Both the position numbers and the translations under genes were made by a program. 64,000 nucleotides of DNA from Mya arenaria (taxonomy: Eukaryota > Mollusca > Bivalvia > Myida > Myidae): the NCBI RefSeq assembly GCF_026914265.1, contig NC_069125.1, positions 9,899,117-9,963,116 of the forward strand, read 5' to 3'. The notes under the pieces were generated by a model. The model was not told where the DNA came from and ran no database searches. It saw only the letters and a program-made list of their open reading frames with translations. Positions 33,818 to 46,597 of this stretch are shown here, in pieces; position 1 is the first letter of the stretch; each line of letters begins with the position of its first letter.

Positions 33818-36800
33818 TCATGTTTCTCGCACGAGTTGGAACTGCTCGATATAATCTCCTTGCCTCAACGGGGTGGTAACGTATGCTAAAAATAGACAAA
33901 CAAACTCATTATAATGAGGTAATTTGAAATAATAAAAATAAAAATAAATAAATAAAGGCAACATTTGGCGTCATCTTTTAAAATATTATTAATAGAACGA
34001 TCAAGGGGAAACATTTATTCACTGCTGCAAGAGACGTTTTGTCTTAAATAAGTATATATCTAGTAACCATTTGGTATTTAAGCAATAATATGTTATATAA
34101 TAATGTTTTTCCTTTAAAAAAACATAAGCGCAAATTTGAGTGTGGCAGGTTCGATCATTTTGTGTGGTACGAAATGAAATATCACGATCTCCTCGTTACG
34201 GTGAGATTTATAAACTTACGCATGTAGCATGACACAATTTATATATCTAAATAATCTGTAATGTACCTTTTTACGGTGTTATGAATATATTACAAACGCT
34301 TATTTACAAGTTATAATCAAAGTGATAGACACATTGAATAAATACATAAGTTTTGCTATGTCATGGCGTTAAAGGTTGCTTTCATATTTGAAGTTGCCCT
34401 ATACATCTACGACAATGGTAATGTAAACCGTGTTGTTAAGACTTTAATTTCGACAAAGATACATTTTCACAGAGATTTTAAGATTACAGCGACAGATAGG
34501 ATACAACATTTGATATGTATATATCTACAGGCAAAACTTGTATTTCTTGTTTAACTAGCGGGTATTTACGTCAAAACCTGGGTTCAAAAAATTGATAACA
34601 ATCTCTGACGACCTTTTCACAGCAGTCAATTGCTAAGGAGCAAAGTTCTTTATTGAATGGTTAAGCCTTAATTGAAGGACTCTTAAAGAACAATCGCCGC
34701 CATAACATTTACATTTTTCATTTCTGACTCAACAATGCTCTGAAAGGTTGATAAAATTAACAAAATCTCAACATGTAATTGATGGACAAAGAATGTATGG
34801 GTAAAAATGACAGTTAAATGGACATTTGTGGTCTGAAGGGGTCTTTCAATGTTTACCTACAGAAGTAGTGATATTTTAACTAACAATAGTAATGACAGCC
34901 TTCGCATACCACTGACGAATTATCTTCGCATTAGGTTTGCTTCTATGGTGATATTTATTTAGTGAAAACCTTTAAGTGTACAATTTGGTTTCTTTCTATC
35001 GTATATTTTATCACCACAAATACCTACACGGAGTTCAAAATATAACATTATCTTAAGCCCATTTGAAGCTTTGTATTAAATGCTCTTTAGCAATTGTGTT
35101 ATTTCATTCAGCGCTTTTTGTGCATCTTAAACCAAATATCTGAAGTGAGAAGTTTGGAACGAAAGATCAGACGATGAGACGAATAAAAAAGACAGTCATT
35201 TAGTTAAAGTTATTGTAACAATGTTAAGATGGTTGTTGAATGATTACGGACAAGCATTTGGTAACCAACCCAGCAAAGAAGTTGGGCTATTTTCTTTGTG
35301 ATGAAAAGATGTTTTGGAGACTTTTGACCTTTTCAATTTGGCGTCAGCGAAAACGTTTAATTGCAGATTCTGGCCGTAAAATGACAACAACGATAAAATG
35401 ATGCTAAAAGCTTTCGGAGTCTGCCCTGCGTCCGAGGGCGCTCGATAATTGGTTCTTTTTCAATGCTAACCGCAGACAAAACTGGACAAAAAGAACACTG
35501 ACCAAATTGAGCGAAGATTTCACAATTGATAACAGTGACAATTATAACCTTGGTCTCAGTTCTGGCCAAAAACTTGGGGCCTCGTGAAAGCTTGGGCTAA
35601 ATGAGACGAACTCGTGCTAAACGAAACCGGGCAACCCGGGCTACTTTTGTTACATGGTTCGGTATAAAATATCACATCAATTAAGGGTCTTCAATGAGTT
35701 ATAAGGGTGAATTCAGGGTTCTAAAATTTCACAAGAGGTTAAAGGGTACCGCTGTAATGACCCCTCGGGTTCAGTTACAAAGAAAATTAATGTCATAGAA
35801 AAGATGACTAAGATTTTATACTTTTAAGAACAACAATGTTCTTGAAACATTACTGCCATTCTCGACCGTGACAAACATGGCAAAAATAAAATGAACTTTG
35901 TCGTTTGGAAAATTATCTCTATCATGAAAAGTGGGTGTTAACATAAATGTACCTTCAGGTAAAACAGATTTTATGTTAATGCTTAGGAATGCATATCGTT
36001 TTTTCACATACCTAAATTTTCAGCGACCATATCTATGCGAAAACGCTGACTCAACATGCTAAACACTTATATACTGGCAATTAAACGAGTTTTATTACAT
36101 GACAGTAATGCAGTTCGCTGTCACGTGACTGCCTTCAACAAACGTGGGACAAAATCTTACTTTAAGCTGAAACAAGTTGAACAACGAATATGACAGCAAC
36201 ATTGAGTTTTCGTATCTAAATTTAAAAATGCGTGTGAACCTTAAATGTGGCAAATCCTATTGACAACGGTTCCTTTATCCATGGTGTGTTTGTCTGGGTT
36301 CATACCTATGGTAAAACGTCCGGGATCCCACAAGAAGCCCAAGTTTGAACAGGAAAAGGGCTATACAATTTCGCATACCACAGTCCGCGTGAATTATTTG
36401 TTAACTTTGTATTTTGACTAGTTTAAGTGGATAGCCCGTATTTTGCTTCATGCCCGTTCACCCGGGGGTATTATTATATACTTTGTTTGGGCATGTTTCA
36501 AAATCGGGGATGTGTGAGGTTTCCGACGAAACAATTGTTGAACAAAAAATGTGTTTTTCATGTTTTATGTATTTAGGAAATGCCAGCATGTCAGCACATT
36601 CATGAGAAATCATGGGATCCCGAAAGGGCACCACATGTTTTTTGGGGGTTTAACTGAAATGTCATCATTTTGTAGCGGTGAAAAAAAATTCATTCATGAT
36701 CATCTGTGGCCTACAGCATTTCATGATGTTTGAACATGCAGTTTAACATTCATGTTCGTGTTTGTCTGTGATAAAAATGCGCCAAGCCAATGGCCACATT

Positions 36801-37938
36801 CAATAAAGAAGTTGATTTTCTGATCTAATCGCTGGTAATCATGAGAACAACCTGCAGGATGAATACAGTTAACGGCCATGGGCCTTAAAAATAAACAAAA
36901 GGCTCACTTTACGCCTTTTACGTTGGTTACTAGGTTTAGTTAGTTAATTCATGAATGTTACCATGTTTGGGCTTGCCATGCTGTTTAATGGGTTTGTACA
37001 ATAATTCTCTTAAGGATGGGTAGTCTGTCTTGGTAATTTGAAACAAAGAAAAGGATGGGTTGCGTAGAGAAAGTTGTTCTTTCAAAGCGAGTAGTAAAAT
37101 TTGAACTGGAAACCGTTAAGGTCCTTTTATATTCCCTTACATTATTTCTCTGTTTATTCAATGCAAATTGTCAATTTGAGACCTTCAAACACTACGATGT
37201 GTCCATGAGATTTCATCAATGTGAAAATACGTTTGAATGTCACAATGTTTTTTGGTGTTTATGTAATATTTCTTCGTTTTGGGGGCAATCAAGGATTAGA
37301 ATTCAGTTCGTAATATATTCTAGTAAATATATTCAAATGATTGAATACTGTCGTGATTATAAATGTGCGGGAGACAACATTAACATCGTCGAAAAAAATA
37401 ATCAGATATGCCCTGCTGTCATTGTTAAAAAAATCTTTCGACAAATTATAACGTATTTCAAGGACTTACTAGATTCACATATGATTTCCCTCTGCTTTCG
37501 TTGCCGGCAACAGTAGCACAAGACAATGCTGCTGATGACCGCCGCGACGCCTGCTACGACAAGGACGCCGACCAGCACAAAGGTGATCACAAACCACCGG
37601 TCCTCGCCGCTTACGTCCGTTAAAACCACCGTGGACGCCGTCCGGCTCTCAGCGGCGGCATTGGATGTCTGAGATTCGGATGTAATGGTAGCCTTGACGG
37701 GTTCCGCGGGGAGTGGATTGGAGTTGTGGAACATAGACCACGGGAATGGGCCGCACTCCGTATCACGGTTGTCGTGGCAGAGACGCAGCGCAACCTGGCC
37801 ATCTGGACATGCCCGACACGGAACGCACGTGCGCGCCTCGTTGTTGTAGAATTCAAGCTCGCCACATGTCTGTGACACGGAACCCGCTACCCCGCATGCC
37901 ACCAGACTCAGGGCTATAATGACAACTCTGTAGGCCAT
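33818..37938 (-). CDS. TNF-receptor-like type I membrane protein, single cysteine-rich domain (two coding exons)
   Basis: Coding exons are 37938-37470 and 33885-33818. The first ends at a strong donor (CTA|GTAAGT) and the second follows CTATTTTTAG; the phase 1 join gives 178 residues. Residues 1-20 are a signal peptide (MAYRVVIIALSLVACGVAGS). Cysteines 25, 38, 41, 44, 54 and 62 make one TNFR cysteine-rich domain (RTCVPCRACPDGQVALRLC, then NRDTEC). A Ser/Thr-rich stalk (about 64-113) leads to a membrane helix at about 115-143, then a basic stop CCRQRKQR. The roughly 30-residue tail ends TTPLRQGDYIEQFQLVRET and contains no death domain and no clear TRAF-binding motif. Without the second exon the frame would read 22 residues into the intron, which is unlikely to be real. 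A splice acceptor (TGTTTTTCAG) directly precedes the ATG, so a 5' UTR exon lies upstream. Probably binds a TNF-type ligand; ligand unknown. Confidence 0.85.
33886..37469 (-). other. Intron of the TNF-receptor-like gene
   Basis: A 3.6 kb intron with a GTAAGT donor and TTTTTAG acceptor. No repeats or extra exons were recognised, although a skipped alternative exon cannot be excluded by eye. Confidence 0.65.
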
Positions 37939-39320
37939 CTGAAAAACACAAATAAATAATTAGTGTGCGAAATTCGTGTGCATACGATTGATACTAAATT
38001 ATCAAGTTATTGTGATTAGATATATCATTAGATATCCTGCTACTAAAAATGGCCATGTTGGACATGAAAATGTTTAGAGTGTTAATCTAAAATTACATAA
38101 ACGGAGGCGTCATGACTATGGTACTTCTTTATGTGTTTTTTTTCAAAAGAATTTCATTTTAATAGTTAAAGAACTCACTTTTTATTAAAGATTGCTAGGT
38201 GAGAGACTTATTTCGTCTCATTACGCGCAATCTCATTAAAGGTATATTAGAACTTGGAAAAGGACTAGTTTTTTTTTCATTAAACACATCTGGTTAAAGG
38301 TGTTCTTTTTTAAATGGCGTTGAAAAATTAATTAATTTATATGGACACATTAATGTTTTCGTTTCTCGTTCGTGGTTCTAATTTATTGTATATAATTAAT
38401 TTGTTGAATGTTTGAACTGAACTAAATGTGTGTTTTTTTCTGTTCTCTTCTGTCAGGACAGATAGGTTCATCAATTCTTCCAAGTGGGTACGAATGAGTC
38501 AACAGATTGGAAATCAAATAATCAACTTTTGTCAAAAGATATTAAACAAAACTGTGTTGCCCTTCGATCCTTTCATTTTAACCACATCTTATAAAATTAA
38601 AGGGAATCACTATTGACTAATAAACTGTTCTTTTTAAAGGCTTGTGACAGTAAAATTACTCAAAGGTATAAAGTTTAAAAGAAAAACACGAACTCCAGCG
38701 GACCCTTAAAAAATCGCTTAAATATTTTCCAGTGAGTCAAAAACTTTCGTCTGTAAAATGACTTTAATTCAATGCTCTGGATTTGACAAATGTGTGTAGA
38801 CCTTTAAAACATTAATCATTTGTGTAAGAAAGAAAATTTCTGTTATCAAAGAAATTAGTTTTGTATTTACTTGAACTAGCATCCAAATTATGTTTACGTG
38901 GACGTACATGTATGTACGTTCCAACATTTAATTCAGTATTCATTAAACGCCGACATTCCCCAGTACAGAAAGGTCATAGCTAATAAGCACTGGCCCCACC
39001 CCCGTCACTTGAAAGAAAGATTATTACTGGCCAATGTTCAAATTTTTAAATTTATCAGTGATGTAACGTATAAAACCATCCTTAAACCCAGATTACACTT
39101 TTTAAGAATGGGAATTTCCTAAACATCTCATCTGATATCAGTATTGCGCAAGTTATATATATAGAAACAGCATCGTGATGCAACTGTTATCTGCACTCAT
39201 GCATTCTTCATTCATTATTTACCTCGTTTACATATTTTATTTAGAAACTCATCATGGAACGTTTATAACATAACAACAAAGCAGAAATGAATTACCATGC
39301 TTAAAATTAAACAAGAACAG
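37939..39320. other. Upstream intron/flank of the TNF-receptor-like gene
   Basis: No coding signal seen. It probably contains the intron that separates the coding exon from a 5' UTR exon. Confidence 0.4.
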
Positions 39321-39324
39321 AAAT

Positions 39325-39410
39325 GACGATGATGATGATGATGATAATGATGATGGTGATGGCGGTGATGATGATTGTTCTTGTAGTTGTCGTGGTGAAG
39401 GTGATGGTGG

Positions 39411-39471
<61 letters not shown>

Positions 39472-39558
39472 TGTGATGGTGATGATGATGACGACGACGA
39501 CGGCGGCGATGATGATGATGATTATGATGATGATAATGTAGTTGTTGATGATGATGAA
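39325..39558. repeat. (GAT)n-rich compound trinucleotide tract
   Basis: GAT repeats with interspersed GGT, GGC, GAC and TTG triplets. Long Met/Val or Ile/Thr frames across it are artefacts. Confidence 0.93.
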
Positions 39559-39879
39559 TATGTTATACTTCTTTTCAAAAAACACACCATTTTGAATAGA
39601 ATGAATCGTGCTTAATTTGCCAGAAAAGTATAAGTTTTATCTTTTGAACTAGCTGCAGCAGCTGCGTTATACCAGGATGACGTGTGCTCTAAAACTGCGT
39701 GTCTAGACTAATGATCTTTGTTAAACATACCAGATTTAATTAACATGAATATGACATTTATTATAATCGTAGCGATGTAACAAGTAGCTTACCTTTCACT
39801 TGTTATATATCCCGTGAAAAAGATTTTTCTGAATGAAAAAATCCTTTATTTCCAGTTAACTTTTCACTTCTTTTCCACT

Positions 39880-40030
39880 ATAAAACTTCCTGACACTCGG
39901 TCTGACGTTTAGCTTTCGACTGCAGACGATTTATTAAGAGCAGACGACAAATAATCCCATGTGCTGGATTACAAGTCCGTACCTGTCCGATTCACCGTGA
40001 TGTCACAGCAGTTAGCCAATCAGAACGCGA
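39880..40030 (-). promoter_or_regulatory. Candidate promoter of the TNF-receptor-like gene
   Basis: On the minus strand a CCAAT element in inverse form (TGATTGGCTAA, about 40024-40014) and a CRE-like GTGACATCAC (about 40006-39997) lie close together. About 2 kb of intron would separate this from the coding exon. The spacing of elements is promoter-like, but the strand and start site are not proven. Confidence 0.25.
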
Positions 40031-41190
40031 TATTTTAATATATGCGAACAGAAATGTTTGCTTTATCGCTAAAAATAACAGAATTTATTCTTTTTCAGCG
40101 TTTGCTCTGTTCATTCATGAAATCTCGCATAGTTTTGTTATCAAGATTCACAATCAAGTCGTGGCCCGTTCAAGATGCGATTTCACATGGTTTAAAATTA
40201 CCTTATTTTATGGTTTTATGTAAAAGCTCTATTCTTTAGGTTACTTAAGTAACTCGCATTACTCATCGTGATTGAAAGATGATTGAGAAAATACTCAAAC
40301 GACAATGAAGTTGTCAAAGTTCTCACAAACTGTGACACGTCGAAACATCTTCATCAGAAGCAATTAATTAATTAATTGTTGTCGTCTGACCCCATTAACG
40401 AATACATTAATATTTATACAGATGCATAGAGTAGACAGATAATATATTATAAGAACTTTTTGAGATGGCAAAACAAATCTGGTTAAATCTTTTTATACAA
40501 CTTATGTATTGAACTTGTAATATTTTTAAATTGTTATTATTTTAGCCTATTTTACGATACAGTATTATTAAAGGAAGTATTAAGTCTGAACTCAGACTGG
40601 AGATTGATAGTTATTATAGCCAATAATTTATATTGAAAAATAATAATAATATTAATGCATTTTTCACAATCCTTTTTTTTTTTTTAAATCTTTATGGTTT
40701 TTATTGAAATATATTTGAGCTAAATAAACTTCCATACAAAGTATGCTGATCATGGACAATTTTTTTAGAGTACATGCAATTTTATAATTTATTCGATTTT
40801 ATTGAAATTCCTTTTTTACATATTTAAAACAAAAATGTATACTTATTAAACATCATACGCACAAAGCTCTTATAAAACTTTAAAATTAATTCTAGTTTGA
40901 TAAATACTGTGTGCAGTTTGGACATATTCAAGTAGCGCTTCCCAAGTTAAAAAGAGACACTTTCATTTCAGTTTTAAAATTCAAAGCAATTTATTTTCTT
41001 GCGACGTCCAATTTCAAAAACTTTGAAAAATTAATAAAGTAAAAATGACAGGACAAGGGGCATTGTAAATTGTCACTAATGCCTTTGTCCACATAGTCTC
41101 AATGGCCGATGATATTCGTGATGGCTTCGGTACTCACAAACTCGATAAAATAGATAAAGGTCCGGCTATGAATCATAACATGACGATATC
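40031..41190. other. Unassigned AT-rich DNA
   Basis: Nothing recognised apart from short AT palindromes (AATTAATTAATTAATT near 40362). Confidence 0.4.
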
Positions 41191-41193
41191 GCT

Positions 41194-41475
41194 ATTTTTG
41201 GAGGTTCTGTAAAATATCATTGAATTTTAATAAGAAGGAAATTTATCTTGTATCTTAAGAGCTTTATACTGAATTAAGGAACCACTAAATATCATCTATT
41301 CACATTTCAAGTTAAAATAATATGAAATGGAAATTATTGTTTTTGGAGGTTCTGTTAAATAATATTGAATTTGATAAAAAGGAAATTAATGTAAAGTGCT
41401 TTCAACTGAATTTAAGGACTACTAAATATCATCTATTCAAATTTCAGGTTAGAAAAAAATAATATGAAGTGGAAA
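41194..41475. repeat. Tandem duplication, about 143-bp unit, two copies
   Basis: Both copies share TTTTTGGAGGTTCTGT, then CACTAAATATCATCTATTCA or its one-base variant, then AATAATATGAA. They differ by small indels. Non-coding. Confidence 0.8.
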
Positions 41476-43020
41476 AAAAAAATAAGGAACTGAACATATG
41501 TGAACGGGCGTTTTATTTGGGCAAAGATGAATTTGTACTGATTTTTTTCCGGCTTTTATTTTCCTTTCGAAACTTAACATTTAAGAATGGCCATAGAATG
41601 ATCAAATTAGGCAAAAAGCTGTTATTTTCGTGTTTAAAGGTTTTATTAACTGGCGAAACTAAACATGAGGGTCCGACAAAGTCATTTTGCTCTTACATGA
41701 GTGTTTCTTTGTTCGATAAGTGTTTTTCACACACCAATTAAAGTGCGTTTGTCGGCTATTTCCTGCCGTGAAAATGCGTCAATTCTTTTAAAAACACGTT
41801 GACGGCGGGTGAAAATCCACTCTGGCCTCTTTCCTTTTGATATCTGTTGTGGACAGATTGACCAATTAGATATTCTTTAATAGCAATTAAGTTCAAAGTT
41901 AAGCCAATCCGAGCATCGTGAGAAGTTGCATGCATATTTGATAAACTTCACACCTTGTTTTCGCAGATTTTCTAAAATGCATTTTACTGACGCTGCTAAG
42001 ATAACACCGTTTTTTAGGTCAACAAAGTTAGGAGATTAGCATTAAAAAATAAAATAGTTTATTGCTGCTGTTAAGATAACAGCATTTTATGCAATCAAAG
42101 AAACGAGATTATATTCGGCTAAAAATGTGTTTTCTTTTCAATAACATGTTGATTTGACACAATGATGAAAACGATACCGCCCCGTAGAAGCCATGTAGGG
42201 AGAAACGATTCATTTACAAAGCTAAAATTATTTGCACACAAATCTTGATGCACTCTTTCAATGGTCCGCATTGCGTTGTCGGGCCTCTTGTGGTGTCGTT
42301 CTTTTGTTAATATTTCAGAAAAATAATATCGGTGGCCACATTTAACCGTATACTTAAACCTAGAAATGCCTAAAAGTGGCGTGAACAGGCTGGGGTGAGA
42401 ATAGTTTACCTTAGTAACCACGGCTTTTCACATGTAAATTAGAAACACGGAGCAACACATATATACACATGCACGACGAGAATCGTGCTTCACATGCCCG
42501 GGCCTTGGCTGAATGTTCAGGGTCAAACTTCAAGGTCAAATGGCAAACTAACTTTCAACGGCAAACATAAAGCCTCAAGCCGTTTTCCACTGTATTATAT
42601 TATTTGAACGCTGTTTATGTACATGTATATATATTTCCCGTACAAATCGGGAATACAAGTTTTGAAACTTGAGAAGGTCAAAAGTCAAAGTTCAAGGCCA
42701 TGACTAACCCAACACGCACCGGCTTTAATGTTCTGACAGTTCTGTGTCAGTTTCTCTAAAGTAATCATGGGCCATGATCGGACACATACTGCAAGTGTTA
42801 CATAGTTGTGCGTAACCCTGTGCGTACAAGAGATCCAAGAAATATCAGTATTTCAACGTTTTTTAGATTTAAGTGTTTTCTAAAGTTGATAAGCTGGTTA
42901 TACTCGAATAATAAATACTGTGTTGAAACACAGAGTTAAACTCTTTTAAAAGTTATCTTTTCAAACAGTACAGATCAGAACAGACATTTATTAAGACTTT
43001 TATTATATGAGTGCATCGTC
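41476..43020. other. Unassigned DNA
   Basis: No gene supported. Possible nuclear-receptor half-site clusters are listed separately (42530-42700). Confidence 0.4.
42530..42700 (+). promoter_or_regulatory. Possible nuclear-receptor site cluster
   Basis: TCAAGGTCA (42530-42538) equals the extended half-site of ERR/SF-1-type receptors. At 42675-42700 four half-site-like hexamers follow: AGGTCA, AAGTCA and AGTTCA with single-base spacers (DR1 spacing), then AGGCCA. DR1 sites are used by HNF4 and RXR partners. The match is by motif only. Confidence 0.3.
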
Positions 43021-43024
43021 TTAA

Positions 43025-43390
43025 AGCCGCACTCTCACAGATTGAACGTTGCGGCAACTTTTTAATTTTTTGTCTTGGAACGAGCCAAGTTATGCGAAAA
43101 TGTATGTAAACCATTCATATAAGACTGCTGACAAAAATTAGTGACATAGTTTTATATTTAAGTTTAAAAATTGATGTTTTATGCATTTTTTCTTAAACCG
43201 TTAGTAACACTTTAAGCCATAAAACATTAACTTTCGAAGAGAAATATGAAAATCTGCGATCTGATAATTTTATTATTTAGTCAGCAGTCTTTTATCAATA
43301 GTTTGCAGATATTTACGCAAAAATTTGCTCATTCCAAGACAAAAAATATATAAAAAGTTGTAAAAACGGTAAATATATGAGAGTGCAGCT
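43025..43390. mobile_element. TTAA-targeting MITE (family T1), copy 3
   Basis: The ends are AGCCGCACTCTCACAGATTG and the inverse ending GAGAGTGCAGCT, with TTAA on both sides (43021-43024 and 43391-43394). It holds the inverted inner phrase GTCTTGGAACGAGCC and its counterpart. Confidence 0.88.
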
Positions 43391-43549
43391 TTAAATTATG
43401 CAATTGTTTTAAGTATGTCATGTGAATGTACATGGTTAATTCGGAATAAGGATTCATATTGTTTAACATCAACAAGGTTTTATGTACAGTATTGTTGTTT
43501 ACCAAATATAATTATGTATGTTATTTAAAAAACAGATTAAAATTGCCGT

Positions 43550-43640
43550 GGTGTCCAGGACCATCCCGGACCGTCCCGGATCTGCCCTGACCCAACACGG
43601 ATCTGATCCCGGATCGGCCAAATATCAGTTCAGGACAGTC
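43550..43640. repeat. Short GC-rich imperfect repeats
   Basis: Clustered CCCGGATC and CCGGACCGTCCCGGA words form an island of GC within AT-rich DNA. No function seen. Confidence 0.45.
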
Positions 43641-43686
43641 CGGGAGGTCAGTGGGGCTTAAAATAAAGTTTTGGAAACAGTATTAA

Positions 43687-44258
43687 AGATGTACTCTTTC
43701 TCCAAAAAAAAAAATTAAAAAAAAATATTAATTTGATATAACCAAATGATGATTAAATGTCGAAAACAATGGTTCGTATGAAGACTACCGAGTTTAATTT
43801 GAAAAAAAGTTACAGCAAACACAGTATTTCTATCTTATACACCAGTCAATTGTAACCACGGCACCCCCAGGTCCGGGGGTATACCGGGGAAATGGGCCAT
43901 GTTTTTACCTTCCAGGTGGCCCCACAGTGCCGGGGAAATGTGGTGGTTTTGTGTTCGCAAAAATATAGCGCGGAATGGGCCTTACCTAGGGTCCCTGGGG
44001 TGCGGGGGCATTTGGCTGGGATTTTACCATCTGGTCGTCCCTGCAGGGCGGGGATTTTACCCGGGGTTGGCTGGACCGAAAGTCAAAGTCCCCGCTATTC
44101 CCCAGACCTGGGGGGGGGGGGGGGGCGTGGTTACAAATGACTGGTGCATTGCGAGACGAAAGTAGATCACAGTGAATCTTTAAGCACTCATCAATTATTT
44201 TTTTAAAAATGCGTTTCTGTTTTAAAACACACGGTTACAATCTTGTTATCAGTATTAT
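43687..44258 (-). mobile_element. TTAA-targeting MITE (family T2), copy 5, interrupted
   Basis: The start AGATGTACTCTTTCTCC follows TTAA (43683-43686), and the interior matches copy 3. A P1 MITE is inserted at 43838-44148, and the far end is lost after about 44258. Confidence 0.8.
43838..44148. mobile_element. TWA-targeting MITE (family P1), copy 3, nested
   Basis: The ends are TACACCAGTCAATTGTAACC and the inverse ending ATGACTGGTGCA. The flanks TTA and TTG (43835-43837 and 44149-44151) fit a mutated 3-base duplication. The G run near the right end is 16 long, the longest of the three copies. It lies inside a T2 MITE and is therefore younger. Confidence 0.85.
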
Positions 44259-44259
44259 A

Positions 44260-45830
44260 TATTGTTATCGTATGGCGGAGATTGCCGAGGTGTTCCGATT
44301 GACAACACCGGATATACAAATAAAAGATAGAAATAAATACATGTTGAACAATGGTATACGATGACACTTTTAAATGACCTGAAAAGGATTCAAACCCACA
44401 ATCCACACACATCTAATAAAATTTGTAAATGATACACATGATACAGATATGTATCAGTTAATAAATCGACATTTTATCTGCAAAAACTTGTATTAAGTGA
44501 GCATTAATCTCTGGGCCCTGTCGCCATAAATCACGGGTGTTGAATGAGACCTTTGACCACTGCTTGGAGCCCACAACAACTCTACAGTCTCTCCGATTTC
44601 GAACGAGTTCCGGTTACCGTTTTACAGTACGATGTACCATACGCACCGGCTCGAGTTCATGTAGGATATAGATGGCGTATGTTTAAGCTATGATGTTATA
44701 TTTAGAACCACGCCATAGTGTTTTGACAATTGGATATCTTACTTATTTTGTACTGCAAATACGCCCTTTTCTCGAAATGGAATACTGTAAACAAGGTCAC
44801 GGATGTTTTACTTTTACCAGGACAAGGTTGTTCTATTGGCGGGTGGCCAACGTAATAAGTGGGTAGAAAATATGTAACATATGATATGCCATACACATGT
44901 AACACACTGTTCGAACAATCATAACAACTCGGCCATCTCCGGCAAGCTTCGGGATAGACAAATATGTTGGATAATGGCCGAGGTGTTCCTAATGACAATT
45001 ATATAGAGGAAGTCGCACATTGTGGTGGGTGAGTTGTGGTTTCCTTTCGATATAGCGGCAACATTCTCGCGAAGCGGGGCACAACCTGTACGTCACTTCA
45101 GTACAACTGGACACGAGGACGACAGCCACAAATTTCATGCTCTTTTAGACTGTTTCAATCTGCCATCAGACTCGTTCACTTTGTGGCGCAACCTGTACGC
45201 CATACTAGCTATTAAAGGGGACACGAGGACACATGGGGCGGTAAGGGGACACCAGGATCCCCTGGTTGGATGCTCCTATCTAGGGGGCCATCTGCCGCTA
45301 GACTCACGCACAATGTGCACTTGATACAGCAGCGGGCTCATCGATTCATGGGCTCGGGTTTCTAATGTTCATTCAGAGCTTTGTAGCTTAAGGTGACTGC
45401 AATTAATAATAAAAACTACACTCGCAAGCATTTATTGCGGATTGAATACAATGAGTTCATTTTGTCAAAATGTCAAGGATTCTGATACACGAGACAGGTC
45501 AAACACACTTTATTGCTTAAAAACATACTCAATTTTGAATTTAAAAAATCTTATATCAACTGAAAATGTTATGGGTTAAATAGTACCTTTGTCAAAGAAA
45601 TGCACAAGTGCCGCGGCATCATGTGTCGAAGTCACACGAGAACAAAAAAACTGTTATGGAATGAATTATAACAAAAATGTTTACATATATTTAGATGGGC
45701 TCGAGAAAGATGCTTCTATGTCAATTTACATATAAGCCAAGCGTTTGGTAATTAAGAAGACGGTTAAACCAATGCCGGAATTGAACAAAAGAATCTTAAA
45801 AGATGTCACAAACTATCATTTTTTTCACAT
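44260..45830. other. Unassigned DNA with two lone M9a-type ends
   Basis: GCCGAGGTGTTCC near 44284 and 44977 match the right end of family M9a in the same orientation, so they are not a left/right pair. A 100-codon plus-strand frame (45022-45324) contains an internal near-duplication around GCGCAACCTGTACG and has no recognisable protein. Confidence 0.4.
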
Positions 45831-45835
45831 TTTAG

Positions 45836-46115
45836 GCGGAAAACGAACTAAATTTTCTGGTATTTAGTCATATTTCTGGCGGAAAACGTTTTGAATTTTC
45901 TGGTATTTAGTGAAAACAAAAACCTTTGTTATAACGTCAATCTTCGTACAAAAATAAGCAAGTCTTGACAACAATAGGTCCTTATCGTAAACATTTATAA
46001 AAGACAATATCAACAATCAGAAAATTTAGACGCAATAAGTTCCAATTTCACGTAAACATTTATAAAAGACAATATGAACAATTGGAGAATTTGGCGCAAA
46101 AAGTTCCAATTTCAT
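45836..46115. repeat. Two short tandem duplications
   Basis: GGCGGAAAACG...AATTTTCTGGTATTTAGT occurs twice (about 45836-45910). Next, TAAACATTTATAAAAGACAA and a following GTTCCAATTTCA occur twice (about 45988-46115). Confidence 0.75.
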
Positions 46116-46597
46116 TTTTTTATCATAGATTTCTTGTTAAGTAATGAAATACACTCAGATAAAGTCTACAGACAATGCCAGCCTGCGCCGCTGTTCGCTC
46201 TTCGAGACTGTTGTCTGAGACTTCTACAATACAGTTTTTCTGTTTCAATGGAACCTAAAGAGAATTGTACAAAAATAAACAAAACAGCCAAAACAATACA
46301 TATTTCATGACCGCTTTAATTCTATTGTTTCACAAAATAGTTGCTTTCTCATTCCAATCTGTTTTCATTTTCTCATGTCATTAGATTCATACGTAAACGC
46401 CGTTATCATTTTTCCACCCTAAAAATGCCATTGTCTTAGACCCCATTGTGATCCCAATACACAATTTTCATGACAATGGGAACTCAGGGGTCCAAAAGGT
46501 TGTGTTATCGACCTATCAGCATTGTTGTAGCAGACAATGGGTGACGATAACAATGGGATACGATGAAGCCTCAATACACAATGACCCATATTCTTAA

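Noticed and set aside
37055-37516. 153-codon plus-strand frame MGCVEKVVLSKRVV...
   Set aside because: It overlaps the TNF-receptor exon antisense only at its end, has no recognised domain and lies mostly in the intron of that gene.
39307-39585. Met/Val-rich and Ile/Thr-rich frames
   Set aside because: Produced by GAT/GGT trinucleotide repeats in two strands.
44274-44994. A fourth full-length M9a MITE between 44274 and 44994
   Set aside because: The two matching ends are in the same orientation and the 9-base flanks differ, so they are lone fragments.
45022-45324. 100-codon plus-strand frame
   Set aside because: Contains an internal near-duplication at DNA level and no recognisable domain; likely chance.
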